From: Planctomycetota bacterium
GTDB lineage: Bacteria; Planctomycetota; Phycisphaerae; WQYP01
Length of the DNA stretch: 8,791 nt
NCBI GenBank assembly: GCA_021798635.1
Contig: JAJZGH010000212.1
Span: 1-8,791, forward strand
Reading direction: 5' to 3'
This document shows, piece by piece, positions 7,271 to 8,791 of this stretch (positions are counted from its first letter, which is position 1; each line of letters opens with the position of its first letter). Position numbers and translations under genes: made by a program. The notes below the pieces were generated by a model that was not told the DNA's origin, searched no databases, and worked only from the letters and a program-made list of their open reading frames with translations.

Positions 7271-7501
7271 ACTGTTATCCATTCGTTCAGCTAAGGGAAA
7301 AATCCCGCTTCCCCGGATCGCGGCGATCGCCGCATGGCTGGCGGGGCTACTTTTGCTTTATTATAACTGCTCTAAATGCCCTGACCTCCCGCGTTGACGC
7401 TGTGGCGGCCCGACGAATAATGAGGGAAGTAAGTTTTCGTGATGATGAGTAATTGTGCGGTCGACTGATGGACCTGCGATGTGGAAACCTGTTGAAGATG
7501 G
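7271..7501. other. non-coding gap between the cREC and DUF4304 genes
   Basis: It contains a short GGGA-AAAA-TCCC hairpin and a perfect 14-bp palindrome, GCGGCGATCGCCGC (7320-7333), but no T-tract. A short frame across 7197-7397 encodes a hydrophobic stretch but lacks a supported start. No gene is called. Confidence 0.45.
7320..7333. repeat. 14-bp perfect palindrome containing GCGATCGC
   Basis: GCGGCGATCGCCGC reads the same on both strands. The core octamer GCGATCGC also occurs at 8042-8049. It could be a protein-binding site or chance in GC-rich DNA. Confidence 0.35.
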
Positions 7502-7957
7502 ATGGGTAACATGGGCGAAAATATCATCAATGTTTTCGAGCAAAACGTGCAACAAGCTGGCTTCATAAAAAAGCGAGGTTCCTGGTATTTCAACGGGGCC
7601 GAAACGATTCTGGTTGTAAATCTTCAAAAGTCGAATTATGGAAAACAGTATTATGTAAACCTTGCCGTCTACGTGAAACAATTTGGTGAAGAACGGTTTC
7701 CCAAAGAGCACAAGTGTCATATCCGTATCAGATTGGATGCAGTTGTTACGGACCGAACGGAGCGGACACTTAATGCCGACGACTCCTCGCTGCCTGAGGA
7801 AGAAAGGCGAAACGCCGTGGCGCAACTTATGCAGACCAAAGCAATTCCCTTTCTACAGAGAATGGCCACCCTTGACGGAATTCGTCAAATGGTAAAGCAA
7901 GGTGAACTTCGCAAAGCCATGGTTCATAAGCTTGTTAAGGAGCTTGCACCTATTTAG
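7502..7957 (+). CDS. DUF4304 domain protein
   Basis: A 151-aa protein from the ATG at 7502; the in-frame ATG at 7511 is nearly as good, and neither has a clear ribosome site. It matches the DUF4304 pattern: an N-terminal helix, then GFIKKRGSWYFNGAETILVV and NLQKSNYGKQYYVNLAVYVK (strands with the typical NLQKS..G..YYVNL core), the KCHIRIRLDAVV block, then an acidic stretch and a C-terminal helical part with AIPFLQRM. The function of the family is unknown; members are small, soluble and scattered, often in variable regions. It stands alone between gaps of 231 and 280 bp. Base composition is less GC-rich than the atp genes, fitting an accessory gene. The family assignment rests on remembered motif layout, not on a search. 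Confidence 0.8.
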   Translation: MGNMGENIINVFEQNVQQAGFIKKRGSWYFNGAETILVVNLQKSNYGKQYYVNLAVYVKQFGEERFPKEHKCHIRIRLDAVVTDRTERTLNADDSSLPEEERRNAVAQLMQTKAIPFLQRMATLDGIRQMVKQGELRKAMVHKLVKELAPI

Positions 7958-7983
7958 CGACGTAGGAGCCCAGGTGCATATAG

Positions 7984-8040
7984 GGCCCAGCAAATCATGA
8001 AGGGACCGGTTACAATGAACAATGACCAAAGCATGGGGAA
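7984..8040 (+). repeat. diverged direct repeat, copy 1
   Basis: A 57-bp segment that aligns without gaps to 8516-8572 at 44 of 57 positions (about 77%), beginning with GGCCCAGC and ending with GGGGAA. It starts 27 bp after the DUF4304 stop. In-frame reading gives MNNDQSMGN from the ATG at 8015, against MVTDQSVGK in copy 2. Weaker similarity continues past a gap (acggctgc at 8072-8079, atcgaac at 8097-8103). Confidence 0.65.
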
Positions 8041-8058
8041 CGCGATCGCGGTTGGATT

Positions 8059-8139
8059 ATGAGATGGAATAACGGCTGCGGCCCGATAGATCGGGAATCG
8101 AACTGTGGCCCAATAGAACAGGTGAAGTTAGAGAGTTGA
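8059..8139 (+). CDS. possible 26-aa Cys-containing peptide
   Basis: A very short frame, MRWNNGCGPIDRE and onward, with a second SNCGPIEQ unit, so the motif NxCGPI(D/E) is repeated about ten residues apart. Its ATG overlaps the stop of the 15-aa frame that starts at 8015 (ATGA at 8059-8062). No good ribosome site is seen. It may be chance, a decayed gene remnant, or a real microprotein. Confidence 0.2.
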   Translation: MRWNNGCGPIDRESNCGPIEQVKLES

Positions 8140-8225
8140 GCGGGAGGGTAATTATGGTCTGGAGTCTTTGTCATTCCTAACGAAACACCGCTCGATCCGA
8201 CAGGCCGAATCGCCAACTGCGGACC

Positions 8226-8234
8226 GGTGAGGGG
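8226..8234 (+). promoter_or_regulatory. Shine-Dalgarno of the DUF6881 gene
   Basis: GGTGAGGGG lies just before the ATG at 8238, with a spacing of about 3-5 bases. It supports this start. Confidence 0.6.
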
Positions 8235-8237
8235 ACG

Positions 8238-8507
8238 ATGAATTACATACAAGTAAAATGGAAACACTCTTTTTCCGTGGAACCTGTGCTCATTTACAGC
8301 GAACTGGACGAGGAACGTTGGGAAATTCGGAAGGTCGAAGTGTTCCCAGACGGCCATCGCGGTTATGCGAGTGCGGCCGGTTCATTTGATGGGACGCGTT
8401 TAGGCACCGAGCCTGTCCCGCCTTTGACAGAGATCGCGGCGGACCCTCAGTTTGAGCCGTCTGAGATTAGCCGTGAGGAATTCGAGCGTGTGTGGGCCAA
8501 TCATTAG
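8238..8507 (+). CDS. DUF6881 domain protein
   Basis: An 89-aa soluble protein with the full DUF6881 pattern: MNYIQVKWKHSFSVEPVLIY and SELDEERWEIRKVEVFPDG (N-terminal strands), GYASAAGSFDGTRLGTEPVP, then LTEIAADPQFEPSEISREEF ending in ERVWANH. Length and start are as expected for the family, and the ribosome site is good. The biochemical function is unknown. Members are commonly single small genes in variable regions, and some lie near toxin loci, which suggests an immunity-like role in certain settings; no toxin gene is visible in this window. The gene stands alone, 280 bp after the DUF4304 gene, and is followed 8 bp later by copy 2 of the diverged repeat. Confidence 0.85.
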   Translation: MNYIQVKWKHSFSVEPVLIYSELDEERWEIRKVEVFPDGHRGYASAAGSFDGTRLGTEPVPPLTEIAADPQFEPSEISREEFERVWANH

Positions 8508-8515
8508 GATGTCGC

Positions 8516-8572
8516 GGCCCAGCGAATTGTGAAGGAACCGGGTACGATGGTCACGGATCAAAGCGTCGGGAA
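8516..8572 (+). repeat. diverged direct repeat, copy 2
   Basis: Aligns to 7984-8040 (44 of 57 identical, no gaps), with most of the differences being transitions. It begins 8 bp after the DUF6881 stop. Similarity resumes beyond a shortened spacer (acggctgc 8580-8587, atcgaac 8588-8594), indicating a common origin with deletions. Confidence 0.65.
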
Positions 8573-8666
8573 AGATAGCACGGCTGCATCGAACGAAAAA
8601 CTTCACCACAACGGCACAACCGTAACACAGCGACAATTACAGTTTACGGATTACGGGCCATGGTGA
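8547..8666 (+). CDS. possible 39-aa peptide in repeat copy 2 (DQSxG motif)
   Basis: An ATG at 8547 opens a 39-aa frame, MVTDQSVGKDSTAASNEK and onward, ending in FTDYGPW. A GAAGGAA purine run at 8531-8537 lies about nine bases upstream and could serve as a ribosome site. The N-terminus matches the MNNDQSMG reading in copy 1, where the frame stops after 15 codons. The peptide is polar, with no membrane segment. It may be the surviving start of a duplicated, decayed gene, or a real small protein. Confidence 0.3.
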   Translation: MVTDQSVGKDSTAASNEKLHHNGTTVTQRQLQFTDYGPW

Positions 8667-8717
8667 ATCGGCGGGTAGGCCTCGCGAGCAAAATGCAGTG
8701 CCAGCGCTTCCGAAGAA

Positions 8718-8766
8718 TTCCAGGTTCCAGGTTCCAGATTCCAGGTTCCAGATTCCAGGTTCCAGA
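8718..8766 (+). repeat. tandem heptamer array, seven copies of TTCCAG(G/A)
   Basis: Seven perfect 7-bp units in the order G, G, A, G, A, G, A at the seventh base, so the later part is a 14-bp alternation. It lies after the last gene, in otherwise non-coding DNA. Such TTCCAGG runs occur in several PVC genomes as far as I recall. The copy number is likely to vary by slippage. Confidence 0.9.
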
Positions 8767-8791
8767 TGACGCAAGATCGAACCGCGTGCGA

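Noticed and set aside
7197..7397. Short frame with a hydrophobic stretch (LPRIAAIAAWLAGLLLLYYN) overlapping the end of the cREC gene
   Set aside because: No ATG or ribosome site sits near the hydrophobic part, and much of the frame is a shadow of the cREC gene.
7361..7825. Minus-strand frame of 154 aa opposite the DUF4304 gene
   Set aside because: Shadow of the DUF4304 gene, which has clear family motifs.
7323..8049. GCGATCGC octamers (7323-7330 and 8042-8049) as an HIP1-like genome signature
   Set aside because: Only two occurrences in about 8.8 kb, far fewer than in genomes that carry HIP1 as a signature; could be chance.
7958..8237. Integron attC-like site in the gap between the DUF4304 and DUF6881 genes
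   Set aside because: A gttag/ctaac pair (around 8126 and 8176) is only five bases, and the consensus core sites GTTRRRY and RYYYAAC are not both present in the right order.

Overview
The window looks like a chromosomal segment of a bacterium of the PVC group, most likely Planctomycetota. That placement is an inference from the style of the F-type ATP synthase subunits and of the RAYT transposase, and from the presence of DUF6881, DUF4304 and cREC-type small genes and tandem TTCCAG(G/A) heptamers. No rRNA gene or other firm marker is present. All genes that can be supported lie on the + strand.

Positions 1-3902 hold the 3' part of an F1Fo-ATP synthase operon in the canonical order: atpA (5' end cut by the window edge), atpG and atpD. 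The three encode the alpha, gamma and beta subunits of the F1 head, with all key nucleotide-binding motifs intact. The expected fourth gene, atpC (epsilon), is absent. After atpD comes about 290 bp of non-coding DNA with a REP-like repeat and two stem-loops.

Positions 4160-5730 hold two small units, each with its own sigma70-type promoter placed so that transcription would begin at or next to the ATG (probably leaderless mRNAs). The first is a small 73-74 aa protein overlapping a DUF2335 two-helix membrane protein. The second is a RAYT (REP-associated tyrosine transposase) bordered by imperfect inverted repeats. The RAYT has the HxH metal motif but His where the catalytic Tyr is expected, and it carries inside its coding region the same 17-bp repeat that follows atpD.

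Positions 5760-8791 form a loose array of short accessory genes separated by 150-400 bp of non-coding DNA: a 114-aa membrane protein, a two-gene operon (a 105-aa unknown coupled by ATGA to a cyclic-phosphate-type receiver, cREC, protein), a DUF4304 protein and a DUF6881 protein. A diverged duplicated segment of about 57 bp (roughly 77% identical) follows both the DUF4304 and the DUF6881 gene and encodes short peptides sharing a DQSxG motif. The window ends with seven tandem 7-bp repeats.

In short, a housekeeping energy operon gives way abruptly, where atpC would be expected, to a variable region of small, self-contained, poorly characterised genes, repeats and a probably inactive RAYT. The least described parts are the small-protein/DUF2335 pair, the 105-aa/cREC operon and the duplicated DQSxG segment.
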